From Paenibacillus_E sp040812395 (lineage in GTDB: Bacteria; Bacillota; Bacilli; Paenibacillales; NBRC-103111), in assembly GCF_040812395.1 (NCBI RefSeq), contig NZ_JBFNXH010000009.1, positions 62,001 to 126,000 on the forward strand: a DNA stretch of 64,000 bases, in the 5' to 3' direction. Within the stretch, counting starts at the first letter, position 1; each line of letters starts with the position of its first letter. Shown piece by piece: positions 35,985 to 43,806 of the stretch. The translations under genes and the position numbers were made by a program. The notes below the pieces were generated by a model. It searched no databases and was not told the origin of the DNA. It saw nothing but the letters and a program-made list of their open reading frames with translations.

Positions 35985-36917
35985 CTATTTGCTGCCTCGC
36001 TGCTGAATAACGTGTGTCAGTTCATGGCCCAGCAGTTCTTGCCCTTGACGGCTATCCGGATTATATTGGCCTGCACGGAAAAAGATATCGTTGCCCGTCG
36101 CGAATGCCTCCGCACCGAGTTGAGCATTCAATTGACTGGCTTGCCCGTCATTATGAATGTTCACATTGCTAAAATCGGCATTAAATGCAGACTCCATCTT
36201 CGCTTGAATCTGAGCGTCCATCTTGCTGCCGCCTCCTTGCTTCGCCTTAATCTGCGACTCAATGGAAGGCGCAGCATCGAATCCATCCTCAGACGGCTTC
36301 ATCTGAAGCTCTTCCTCTTCGGCTCCCATTCGCTGGATCGTATCCGCCGAGGGCTTCATCTGGAGTTCCTCTTCTTCGGCTCCCATCCGCTGGATCGTAT
36401 CTGCCGAAGGCTTCATCTGGAGCTCCTCTTCTTCAGAGCCTAATCCTTCTTCTTCGGCTCCCATCCGCTGGATCGTATCCGCCGAAGGCTTCATCTGGAG
36501 TTCCTCTTCTTCGGAGCCTAATCCTTCTTCTTCGATTCCCATCCGTTGGATCGTATCCGTCGAAGGCTTCATCTGGAGCTCCTCTTCTTCGGAGCCTAAT
36601 CCTTCTTCTTCGGCACCCATCCGCTGGATCGAGGATTGTGACGCACCGCTGGACTCAGACATCGCAATGTGATCAGCCACGGCTTTGCCTACCTGATCCG
36701 CTTCCTGCTCATAAGCATCGCCAACGGGGCCTACAGCAAGCTTCGTCTGCACAGTCATTTGCGACCCCAACATGCTGCCCACAGCACGATTCCCCATCGT
36801 ACGCTGGATGTTCATAAAGCCGGCTCCAGCCGTTCCTTCCGAACCGCTCTTCGTGCGGGTATTTCCGTCTAAAGCAGCATCCTGATGCCTGTTAATTCGT
36901 GATTGATGAATTGGCAT
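35985..36917 (-). CDS. DUF4157-domain protein with C-terminal HExxH and acidic repeats
   Basis: The 310-residue protein starts with IQRTMGNRAVGSML (residues 37-50) and AVGPVGDAYEQEADQVGKAV (61-80), both typical of DUF4157 proteins. Residues 97-211 are five imperfect repeats of the IQRMGAEEE...EELQMKPSADT type (three of 26 residues, two of 19). The DUF4157 domain (about 225-308) ends in LLGHELTHVIQQRGSK with the zinc-protease-like HELTH at 298-302. DUF4157 domains are linked to extracellular contractile injection systems and their toxins. There is no signal peptide. AGGAGGG precedes the ATG. Upstream is a 112-bp tandem array; downstream a protein sharing the leader motif. Confidence 0.85.
   Translation of the reverse strand: MPIHQSRINRHQDAALDGNTRTKSGSEGTAGAGFMNIQRTMGNRAVGSMLGSQMTVQTKLAVGPVGDAYEQEADQVGKAVADHIAMSESSGASQSSIQRMGAEEEGLGSEEEELQMKPSTDTIQRMGIEEEGLGSEEEELQMKPSADTIQRMGAEEEGLGSEEEELQMKPSADTIQRMGAEEEELQMKPSADTIQRMGAEEEELQMKPSEDGFDAAPSIESQIKAKQGGGSKMDAQIQAKMESAFNADFSNVNIHNDGQASQLNAQLGAEAFATGNDIFFRAGQYNPDSRQGQELLGHELTHVIQQRGSK
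36285..36629 (-). repeat. In-frame coding repeats in the DUF4157 gene
   Basis: Five units encode IQRM-G-(A/I)EEE...EELQMKPS. The first three are 78 bp and the last two 57 bp, having lost GLGSEEE. The near identity at DNA level suggests recent slippage or unequal exchange. Confidence 0.9.
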
Positions 36918-36987
36918 ATGAACCCTCCTATTTGGCTGAAAAAATCTCAGCGATTACACACTGACGAGCAGCTATCGATCTCATAAT

Positions 36988-37584
36988 CTATTTCGCTTCC
37001 GTAACGCCCAAAAACGGCCTTACCGCTTCAATTCGAACGTTGTTCTCTCATCTCACCGTCTGTAGCGCCCGTAATGGGCCTTACAGGCCCTGCCGCACGC
37101 TATTTCGCTTCCGTAACGCCCAAAATCGGCCTTACCGCTTCAATTCGAACGTTGTTCTCTCATTTCACCGTCTGTAGCGCCCGTAATGGGACTTACAGAA
37201 CCAGCCGCACGCTATTTCGCTTCCGTAACGCCCAAAATCGGCCTTACCGCTTCAATTCGAACGTTGTTCTCTCATTTCACCGTCTGTAGCGCCCGTAATG
37301 GGCCTTACAGAACCAGCCACACGCTGTTTCGCTTCCGTAACACCCAAAAACGGCCTTACCGCTTCAATTCGAACGTTGTTCTCTCATCTCACTGTCTGTA
37401 GCGCCCGTAATGGGCCTTACAGACCCTGCCGCACGCTATTTTGCTTCCGTAACGCCCAAAATCGGCCTTACCGCTTCAATTCGAACGTTGTTCTCTCATC
37501 TCACTGTCTGTAGCGCCCGTAATGGGCCTTACAGACCCTGACACACGCTATTTCGCTTCCGTAACGCCCAAAATCGGCCTTACC
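36988..37584. repeat. Tandem array of 112-bp units, about 5.3 copies
   Basis: The unit period is exactly 112 bp: GTAACGCCC begins at 37001, 37113, 37225, 37337, 37449 and 37561. Each unit contains two imperfect hairpins, GTAACGCCC-AAAA-(A/T)CGGCCTTAC and GTAGCGCCCGTAATGGGCCTTAC, joined by ACCGCTTCAATTCGAACGTT and CACGCTATTTCGCTTCC. Copies differ by a few bases. As 112 is not a multiple of 3, it is not a protein repeat. It occupies most of the 818-bp gap between the DUF4157 gene and the RsbU-like gene. Confidence 0.92.
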
Positions 37585-37735
37585 AACTTACTCACTTGCA
37601 AAACGCTTGCAGCCGCAAGCCTGCAAAACATACCGCCAATCGCTCGCCAAACTTCGTTTTGCACTCCCTTGATGTCCGTACCTGAGCGCAACAATTCCGC
37701 TACTCTCACTATACCATATATATGGAGCTTTGAGG

Positions 37736-39376
37736 CTACATTTTGAATGCTTGTCTATACACGGTCAGCACCGCAATATCATCCGACTGAGCCGCCTTAT
37801 CCGTAAAATGGTCAACGTCCTCAATAAGACGTTCCAACAAATTCGCACGAGGGCTTTCCAGCCCTCCGGCCAGCAACTCCTGCAGGCGTGAGGAGCCATA
37901 TTGCCGCTGATCCCGGTCCTCCGCTTCAGTTATCCCGTCGGTATACAGCACAATGCGGTCGCCGGGAGCAAGATCAGCCTCATTATCCAAATATACCATA
38001 TCATCCATCACGCCGAGAGGGAGCCCTTTTTTCCCTTTCAGAGGCTCCACGGCACCTGTCTCCCGGACAATATAAGGCGTGCAATGGCCGCCATCACTAT
38101 ATAGAAGCTGGCCCGTCCGGACATGCAGAACACCGCAGAAAATCGTAGCGAACATCGTCGATTCCTCTTTGTAAAGCTCCTGATTAACGGCTGTGAGCAG
38201 CTCGCCCGGGGTCATCTCCAGTGTCATTTTCCCCTTTAACAGCGTCATCGTCACCGCCATGAACAAAGCCGCAGGTATCCCTTTATCCGATACGTCGCCA
38301 AGCGCGAAAAACAAACGATCTTCGCCGATTCGGAAGTAGTCGTAGAAGTCCCCGCCCACCTCGCGTGCGGGGCGAATTACAGCCTGCACCTCGGCAGCGG
38401 CAACCCGCATCGTGTCTCCTTCCTCCACACTTGCTTCTTCGCCTACACCTTCAATTGAGAAAGCCGGCGATTCCTCCCAAGACTCCGAAAGTGGGCTTGA
38501 ACTCCCACTTGCTTCTAAGCCCATACCTTCAATCGGGAAAGCCGGCGATTCCTCCCAAGACTCCGAAAGCGGCCTTGAACTCCCGTTTTCTGCGCCAACA
38601 TACGCTTCCGCATTTGCAGCTACAGTCGCATCACTCGCGCCTTCCCCCATATCGCGTCCTCGCACCACCAGACTGCCCCTTGGCAAAAAGCCCATCTGGA
38701 TGTCGCTCGCAATGCGCAGCTCGCTTTCCATCCGCTCTTTGGCAGCTGTAGTCGTTTTCAGCGCATCCATGGATTGCTCAAGCGCGTCGTACAGCATGGC
38801 ATTCTCCAGCGAGACCGCCGTCGGAGAAGCAATGGATTCGAGGAGCAGCAAGTCCCGCTCCGAGAAATGAATCCCGTCCCGTTTATTGAGTACCTGCAAG
38901 ACGCCAATAATGGCGCCTTTGCTCACGAGTGGGACGCATAGCATATTGCGAGTCGGATAGTCGACTCGCTTCGCGACCTTGGACGACCAGCGCTCATCCT
39001 GAGCGGCGTCGTCGATTTTGACGGATTGCCCGGTCTGGGCAACCCAGCCAGCGATACCTTCGCCGAGTTTGAGGCGAATTTCACGGACTTCATCGCCCTT
39101 TTCGCCGAGCGCAAGGTCGAAAAACAGCTCTTCCTTGGCCGCATCGAGCAAGATGACAGAGGAAGCCTCCGCGTTCATGATACGCGAGGTGGTTTCCATA
39201 ATTTTAAGCAGCAAATCCTGCTTGCGAATGGTCGAATTCACTTCCAGGCTCACGTCAAAAAGCTGCAGCGTCCGCTCAAGCTCACGCTCTGCCGCTTCCC
39301 GTTTAAATTCGCTCATCCGCCATGCAGCAAGAGCCGCCAACAAAAGCAAAAGGAGTACGCCAATCGCAATACCCAT
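37736..39376 (-). CDS. RsbU-like GAF-SpoIIE serine phosphatase, membrane-anchored
   Basis: The 546-residue protein has one N-terminal transmembrane helix (about 3-19), a GAF sensor domain (about 45-195), a short coiled coil, and a SpoIIE/PP2C-type phosphatase domain with acidic metal ligands in PAREVGGDFYDYFRIG, FFALGDVSDKGIPAALFMA, and the C-terminal VLYTDGITEAEDRD and SDDIAVLTVYR. It should dephosphorylate the STAS protein encoded upstream. About 95 residues (235-328) are inserted between the IQMGFLPRG helix and the first catalytic strand; they include a 26-residue tandem repeat (PLSESWEESPAF at about 270 and 296). I chose the ATG at 39376 with GGAGG 8 nt upstream. Last gene of the probable seven-gene operon. 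Confidence 0.9.
   Translation of the reverse strand: MGIAIGVLLLLLLAALAAWRMSEFKREAAERELERTLQLFDVSLEVNSTIRKQDLLLKIMETTSRIMNAEASSVILLDAAKEELFFDLALGEKGDEVREIRLKLGEGIAGWVAQTGQSVKIDDAAQDERWSSKVAKRVDYPTRNMLCVPLVSKGAIIGVLQVLNKRDGIHFSERDLLLLESIASPTAVSLENAMLYDALEQSMDALKTTTAAKERMESELRIASDIQMGFLPRGSLVVRGRDMGEGASDATVAANAEAYVGAENGSSRPLSESWEESPAFPIEGMGLEASGSSSPLSESWEESPAFSIEGVGEEASVEEGDTMRVAAAEVQAVIRPAREVGGDFYDYFRIGEDRLFFALGDVSDKGIPAALFMAVTMTLLKGKMTLEMTPGELLTAVNQELYKEESTMFATIFCGVLHVRTGQLLYSDGGHCTPYIVRETGAVEPLKGKKGLPLGVMDDMVYLDNEADLAPGDRIVLYTDGITEAEDRDQRQYGSSRLQELLAGGLESPRANLLERLIEDVDHFTDKAAQSDDIAVLTVYRQAFKM
38420..38575 (-). repeat. 78-bp tandem repeat inside the RsbU-like gene
   Basis: Two adjacent units encode PLSESWEESPAF plus an EG-rich tail. 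The DNA copies are nearly identical, so the duplication looks recent. It lies in the linker inserted into the phosphatase domain. Confidence 0.85.
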
Positions 39377-39424
39377 CACGCGCGCCTCCCCGTTTCCCCC
39401 TGTGACCCATCAAGCCATAGGCAT

Positions 39425-39760
39425 CTATTCGACAGCATGAAGAGCATCCGCTTCCGTCGCGTAGATCGAGAAAATAGCACTAAACCCCGACATGTCGAAC
39501 ACTTCCTTCACATGCTCATTCATATGAGCCAAGGCCAGCTTGCCTTGAATGACCTTAATCATTTTCGCCGCAACGAGCAAACTTCTCAGGCCAGCGCTGC
39601 TAACATAGTCCAATCCCTGCAAATCAAACACGAATTTGCCTGTTCCCTGCTCAACCAGCTTCATAAAGCCGGATTCCAGGCTTCCGGACGTGTTCGCGTC
39701 CAATCTGCCTTCCAAACTGAGGACAACCACGTCCCCTTGCATTCGTTCCGTTAGGTTCAT
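39425..39760 (-). CDS. STAS-domain anti-sigma factor antagonist (RsbV/SpoIIAA-like)
   Basis: The 111-residue protein is a single STAS domain. The phosphorylatable serine is in LDYVSSAGLRSLLVA, and VVVLSLEGRLDANTSGSLES and a C-terminal FDMSGF match the family. It should be phosphorylated by the RsbW-like kinase encoded just upstream (4-nt overlap) and dephosphorylated by the RsbU-like phosphatase 45 bp downstream. In its unphosphorylated form it would bind the kinase and free its partner. Confidence 0.93.
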   Translation of the reverse strand: MNLTERMQGDVVVLSLEGRLDANTSGSLESGFMKLVEQGTGKFVFDLQGLDYVSSAGLRSLLVAAKMIKVIQGKLALAHMNEHVKEVFDMSGFSAIFSIYATEADALHAVE

Positions 39761-40194
39761 GCCATTTCTTCCTCCTGGGCCCGGCGTTTTTTCATCATCA
39801 CTATATTTTCATCATACAAGCGTTCATAGCGAATTTCATCCATCACTTGCCGCACAAAGTGAATACCGAAACCGCCAATCCCCCGTTCGTCAAGCGAGCA
39901 ATCGACAGAAGGGCTTGGGTTCAAAAGCGGATTAAAAGGCACGCCCCGATCCGTAATCCTCAGCTCCCAGCCATCAGGAACGAGCCCCACATCGATACGA
40001 ATCGTGTGCATGCCTGCTTCTTCCTGCGGGTAGCCGTATGAAATTGTGTTCGTCACCAGCTCATCACAGGCTAAATTGATCTGAAACAAGGTGTATTCGT
40101 CGAGGCTAAGCGCTTCTGCAAGAGAACCTATAAAGGCGTTCAGCCGCTGAAGCTCCTTGAGATCATTCATGATTACAATCGATGACGAAGCCAT
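39757..40194 (-). CDS. RsbW-like serine kinase / anti-sigma factor (HATPase)
   Basis: The 145-residue GHKL ATPase has the N-box FQINLACDELVTNTISYGYP and the G1/G2 boxes ITDRGVPFNP and GIGGFGIHFVRQVMDEIRY. It should phosphorylate the STAS protein next door. No sigma factor gene lies beside it, so the partner may be a non-sigma target. GGAG lies 10 nt before the ATG, 15 bp downstream of the transporter-HEAT-cNMP gene. Confidence 0.92.
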   Translation of the reverse strand: MASSSIVIMNDLKELQRLNAFIGSLAEALSLDEYTLFQINLACDELVTNTISYGYPQEEAGMHTIRIDVGLVPDGWELRITDRGVPFNPLLNPSPSVDCSLDERGIGGFGIHFVRQVMDEIRYERLYDENIVMMKKRRAQEEEMA

Positions 40195-40209
40195 CCTTAC
40201 CGCTCTCCT

Positions 40210-43200
40210 CTATGCCATTTTCAAAAGCATATTCTCCAGCAATCTCACCCTTGCGCTCGAGGCATGCAGCAAACCGATTCCGATTTCCGGGTATAATCTC
40301 ACTAAGCGCGACAAGCTTTCACCCTGCAGCGACAGCACCCTCACCTCGTCAAAAATAACCTGGGCCGTAATCGATGAAGGCGTCCCGTCGAGCGCCGTGG
40401 TTTCACCCAAGGCCTGTTTAGGCCCTAGAACGCCTATCGTCACGGCTTCGCCAACACCGGTCTCATTACTCAGCTCGACATTCCCCTCGATAATCAGGTA
40501 CATGGCGGCATTACTTTCTCCCCGGCGCAATAAATAGGTCAAATCCGCATGCACCTCTTCGGTTGCGATACCCGCGATGAGTCCCAACTCATCCACAGAC
40601 AAATCCGCAAAAAGCGATACCTGCTTCAAGAAAATTACTTTATCCAGCATCGTTAAAAACTTGCGATCCTCTTTCATCTCATCACGCTCCAATGTGCTTA
40701 GTGCATAGACAGCGACATCTTTAAGCCATTTGTCCGACCAAAGCTGAGCTTCATGCAAAATATCCAATGGTTCGGCTTGATCTATACCACTGCTGTTCTC
40801 ACCTTGTTTCAATAATGCAAGCAGCGCTGATGCTAATCTTCGGTCGCCCAAGCCTTCGGCAAGCACTTCCAGACCATTTTCACGGACTTCTTCGTCTTCA
40901 TCCTGGATCACTTCGCGCAGTGTCGTTACGACACGCTCGTCAGCCAAATGGATCATAACGGCCCACGCGCCGCCGACCAGCGCCTTGTGCAGCTCCCCGC
41001 AACGCTGATTGGCTAATTCGGCGAGCCCGTTCATCCCCAGCTTAGCCAAAGCGACGGGCAAAGCCTTTTCTTGCGTGGAAGCCAGCATCCGGCTCACACA
41101 GCGTTCGACAAGCTCCGTTCGCAGTTTATTTTCATCCAGCAAGGCAGCAAGCGCGGTTACCGACGCATTCCAGATAAAAGGATTCACATGGTTTACGCCT
41201 TCAAAGAGCGCCGCTAGTCCCTTATACCCGATATCGATCAAAGCTTGAAGAATAGCCTTCCTTAACTCCTGATCCGCCAAAGGAACCATTGAGAGCAGCA
41301 GTGGAATCGCTTCTACATACCGAAGCTTGCCGAGACAGTGCGCTGCTGCTACTTTGACAGCAGGACGGTGATCATCAAGCAAGGACATCACCCAGGCTGT
41401 ATACGAATCGAGCTTAAGATCCGCTACCGTTTGGCAGCCATAGACGGCCCACTCTCCGCCGTTATCGAGCATTTTGATGATAGCCTCATCACAGGCCTGA
41501 TAACTCTCTTCGCTTTTAAGCGCGTAAAGCGCTTTTACCCCTTCGTGCACCACTCTGGGGTGCGTGTCGAGCAGCTTCACTCGTATGAAAAAGTAGGATT
41601 GGCTTTTGAGATGCGTCGCTTTGGAAATGAGCTTCACACTCTCAGCCCGCACCTCCGGGTCTTCATCTTCAAGAAACGAGGCAACCTGCACGAGATCCTG
41701 AACGGTTGCGCCTTGCAAATTCATCGCCCGCAGCACCGCGATGCGGATTCGCGAGCTTTCTTCGCCGATCATGCCGATCAGATGAGGCAAAAAGGCGGAG
41801 TCCTTCGCTTTGCCGATGACCTCCAAAGCAAGCTCCCGAATGTAATCGTTCGGGTGCTTCAAGTACCCAAGCATAGCCGACAAAGCTTTGGAGCTGCGAA
41901 TCCCCCCGATAAAAGAGGCTGCGATGTCCGAAAGGTCGGTATGCAGGGATTGAACGCTTTTAACCAGCTCACGAATGTATAAATGCCTTCCATACCAGGC
42001 TACGCCGACCAGAACAGCTGATAAAATAACGCCAATCCATGCAAGCGGCGACAGCGCAAGCCAACCGAACGAATGCAGGATCGACAGCAGCGATCCGATC
42101 AAAATGCCGCCCGAGGCGGCCAATCCTTGAGCAAAATACCGGTAACCGTCCCGCTGGGAGATCGGCATCATTTTGAAGAAAAGCTGGTAACAAGGCTCCG
42201 CAATGTAATAGAGCAAAATATAGAAGACGGCGTAGGAACCCGACACCATCATGAGTCCAACCGGCTGATCCAGGAGCAGCGCCGTCAATCCGAAGCCGCC
42301 GAAGAAGATAACCGTAATGACCAGCAGCATATTGCTGGCGCCGAGCCAGTTCATCAACCGCGTGGACACCGTTTGCAGGATCAAGCAAAAAGTGAACTGA
42401 ATGGCTGTAATCATCCCATAAAAGGATGTCAGGTCACGCTCCTGCGGGAAATGCGCCTCCGCTGCGGTAAAGTATTGATACTCGATCATAAAATAGACCG
42501 CGGGCATGAGCGTCATCAACGCAACCGCACAAAGGAGAAACGGACTGCGCAAAATTTGCTTCACATAATAGCCGGACGGCTGAATCTCTTCTTCCGCATT
42601 AGCAGTTCCTTGCGCTTGCAGGCGTTTATCTTCCTTAATCGTTAACGGCGCCAAATAACGCGCTAATGCTTTGCGGAAAAAGACGTAGCCGCACACCATG
42701 AGTACCGGAGCCAGCGCATATACCGCTTCCGTTCCGAACAGCTTTCCAATCTCATGGGCGAGCAAACCCGCTGTAATGCCTCCTATCGTCGTCGAAGCGA
42801 TGAATGCCGGCATTAACCGCTTCGCCTGCTGTGTCGGGCACAAGTCAAAGGCTGTGCTCCACAGCAGCAGTGTCAACTGCCTCACGACGAAGTTCGAAGA
42901 TAAGAACAGAATCGGATAATAGTAACGAAAATCAATCCCGCCCAGCTTAAAGCCAAGCAGCACAACACCGTTGAATAGCAGCAGCCCGATCATGATCAGA
43001 TAGAGCGTGGTCATCATTTTGGCCTTGGGCAGCCAATTCGTCAGCTTCGCGAGCAGCCAGCCCTCTGCCGGCATAATCGCCGCTTCCACAATATATACAT
43101 ACGGCAAATACTGAACGCCAAACCGTTGGTTAAACAGTGCCATAAACGCCGTATAGTTCAAGGACTCCGCAATGCCGCTGAAATAGAAAATCGGGAGCAT

Positions 43201-43263
43201 CATCCAGAGCTTCCTCATATCTTCTCCGCGCAAACCCATCCACTTGATTAAACTTCCTTGCAT
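40210..43263 (-). CDS. NTP-transporter-like membrane protein with HEAT repeats and a cyclic-nucleotide-binding domain
   Basis: The 1017-residue protein has about 12 transmembrane helices in residues 20-430 (MFS / ATP:ADP-antiporter-like, e.g. WMMLPIFYFSGIAESLNYTA and QRDGYRYFAQGLAASGG), then a long HEAT-type alpha-solenoid (about 450-860; repeats like YIRELALEVIGKAKD and VRENGLEVLAEGLGD), and a C-terminal cyclic-nucleotide-binding domain (about 885-1000; FADLSVDELGLIAGIATEEV, YLIIEGNVELS, KQALGETTALDG). The phosphate-binding cassette lacks the usual Arg after the Glu-(S/T) motif (SSITAQV), so cAMP binding is uncertain. It is in the same operon as a degenerate cyclase homologue and an RsbU/V/W switch. 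The ribosome site is weak. It is likely a signalling or scaffolding membrane protein rather than a simple transporter; that is inference. Confidence 0.85.
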   Translation of the reverse strand: MQGSLIKWMGLRGEDMRKLWMMLPIFYFSGIAESLNYTAFMALFNQRFGVQYLPYVYIVEAAIMPAEGWLLAKLTNWLPKAKMMTTLYLIMIGLLLFNGVVLLGFKLGGIDFRYYYPILFLSSNFVVRQLTLLLWSTAFDLCPTQQAKRLMPAFIASTTIGGITAGLLAHEIGKLFGTEAVYALAPVLMVCGYVFFRKALARYLAPLTIKEDKRLQAQGTANAEEEIQPSGYYVKQILRSPFLLCAVALMTLMPAVYFMIEYQYFTAAEAHFPQERDLTSFYGMITAIQFTFCLILQTVSTRLMNWLGASNMLLVITVIFFGGFGLTALLLDQPVGLMMVSGSYAVFYILLYYIAEPCYQLFFKMMPISQRDGYRYFAQGLAASGGILIGSLLSILHSFGWLALSPLAWIGVILSAVLVGVAWYGRHLYIRELVKSVQSLHTDLSDIAASFIGGIRSSKALSAMLGYLKHPNDYIRELALEVIGKAKDSAFLPHLIGMIGEESSRIRIAVLRAMNLQGATVQDLVQVASFLEDEDPEVRAESVKLISKATHLKSQSYFFIRVKLLDTHPRVVHEGVKALYALKSEESYQACDEAIIKMLDNGGEWAVYGCQTVADLKLDSYTAWVMSLLDDHRPAVKVAAAHCLGKLRYVEAIPLLLSMVPLADQELRKAILQALIDIGYKGLAALFEGVNHVNPFIWNASVTALAALLDENKLRTELVERCVSRMLASTQEKALPVALAKLGMNGLAELANQRCGELHKALVGGAWAVMIHLADERVVTTLREVIQDEDEEVRENGLEVLAEGLGDRRLASALLALLKQGENSSGIDQAEPLDILHEAQLWSDKWLKDVAVYALSTLERDEMKEDRKFLTMLDKVIFLKQVSLFADLSVDELGLIAGIATEEVHADLTYLLRRGESNAAMYLIIEGNVELSNETGVGEAVTIGVLGPKQALGETTALDGTPSSITAQVIFDEVRVLSLQGESLSRLVRLYPEIGIGLLHASSARVRLLENMLLKMA

Positions 43264-43286
43264 ACCATCAGGTCCAATCTATCATT

Positions 43287-43787
43287 TCATTTGCCCGCTT
43301 CACCGGACAGCGGTTTGTAAAAGGCAAGCCTAGCTTCGCCATCGTAGTAATAGTTCGGATACGTACCGATCAGTTCAAAGCCGTTCGCTCGGAACATACG
43401 CTGAATCGGCTCATATTCCGGCAAATCGCACGTATACGTCAAAATGTACCGCCCTTGCGCAGTTCGAATAAAGGTTTCCAAAGCCTGAAACAATATCTTC
43501 GCAAAACCGTGTCGGCGGTAGTCGCGATGCACAACCAGGTAATCCCACAAAAATCCTCCCGATTGGTGCTCGTTCTCCTTGCAGCTGGTTACAGCAACCA
43601 CTTCGCCGGCCTCATTCTCGATAAACCAGTGACGGTGGTTGCGCTGCATCAGGCTTTGGAGCGGAGCATTCCGGAAATGCTCCACCTCGCCCGGTGTATG
43701 CCGCTGGTCATCGAAAGAGTCTGGCGACAAGTAAAAATTTGTAATTCTCAGCGCATCTTCTTCCGTCGTTAATTCTTGAACGTTCAT
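43287..43787 (-). CDS. GNAT-family N-acetyltransferase
   Basis: The 166-residue GNAT protein has the acetyl-CoA-binding region LVVHRDYRRHGFAKILFQAL (A motif, with R-x-x-G/A variant) and a B-motif end GFELIGTYPNYYYDGEARLA. I chose the ATG at 43787 with AGGGGAG 8 nt upstream; a longer frame to 43868 would overlap the upstream gene. It sits inside the seven-gene operon with 20-23 bp gaps on both sides. The substrate is unknown; regulatory acetylation of a partner is possible. Confidence 0.88.
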   Translation of the reverse strand: MNVQELTTEEDALRITNFYLSPDSFDDQRHTPGEVEHFRNAPLQSLMQRNHRHWFIENEAGEVVAVTSCKENEHQSGGFLWDYLVVHRDYRRHGFAKILFQALETFIRTAQGRYILTYTCDLPEYEPIQRMFRANGFELIGTYPNYYYDGEARLAFYKPLSGEAGK

Positions 43788-43806
43788 GTCCAGGTCTCCC
43801 CTTTCT

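Noticed and set aside
36988..37584. CRISPR array or protein-coding repeats
   Set aside because: Units are 112 bp with no short repeat/unique spacer structure. Open frames of about 71 residues (e.g. 37074-37289, 37186-37401, 37298-37513) repeat only because the DNA repeats; they lack ribosome sites and the period is not a multiple of 3.
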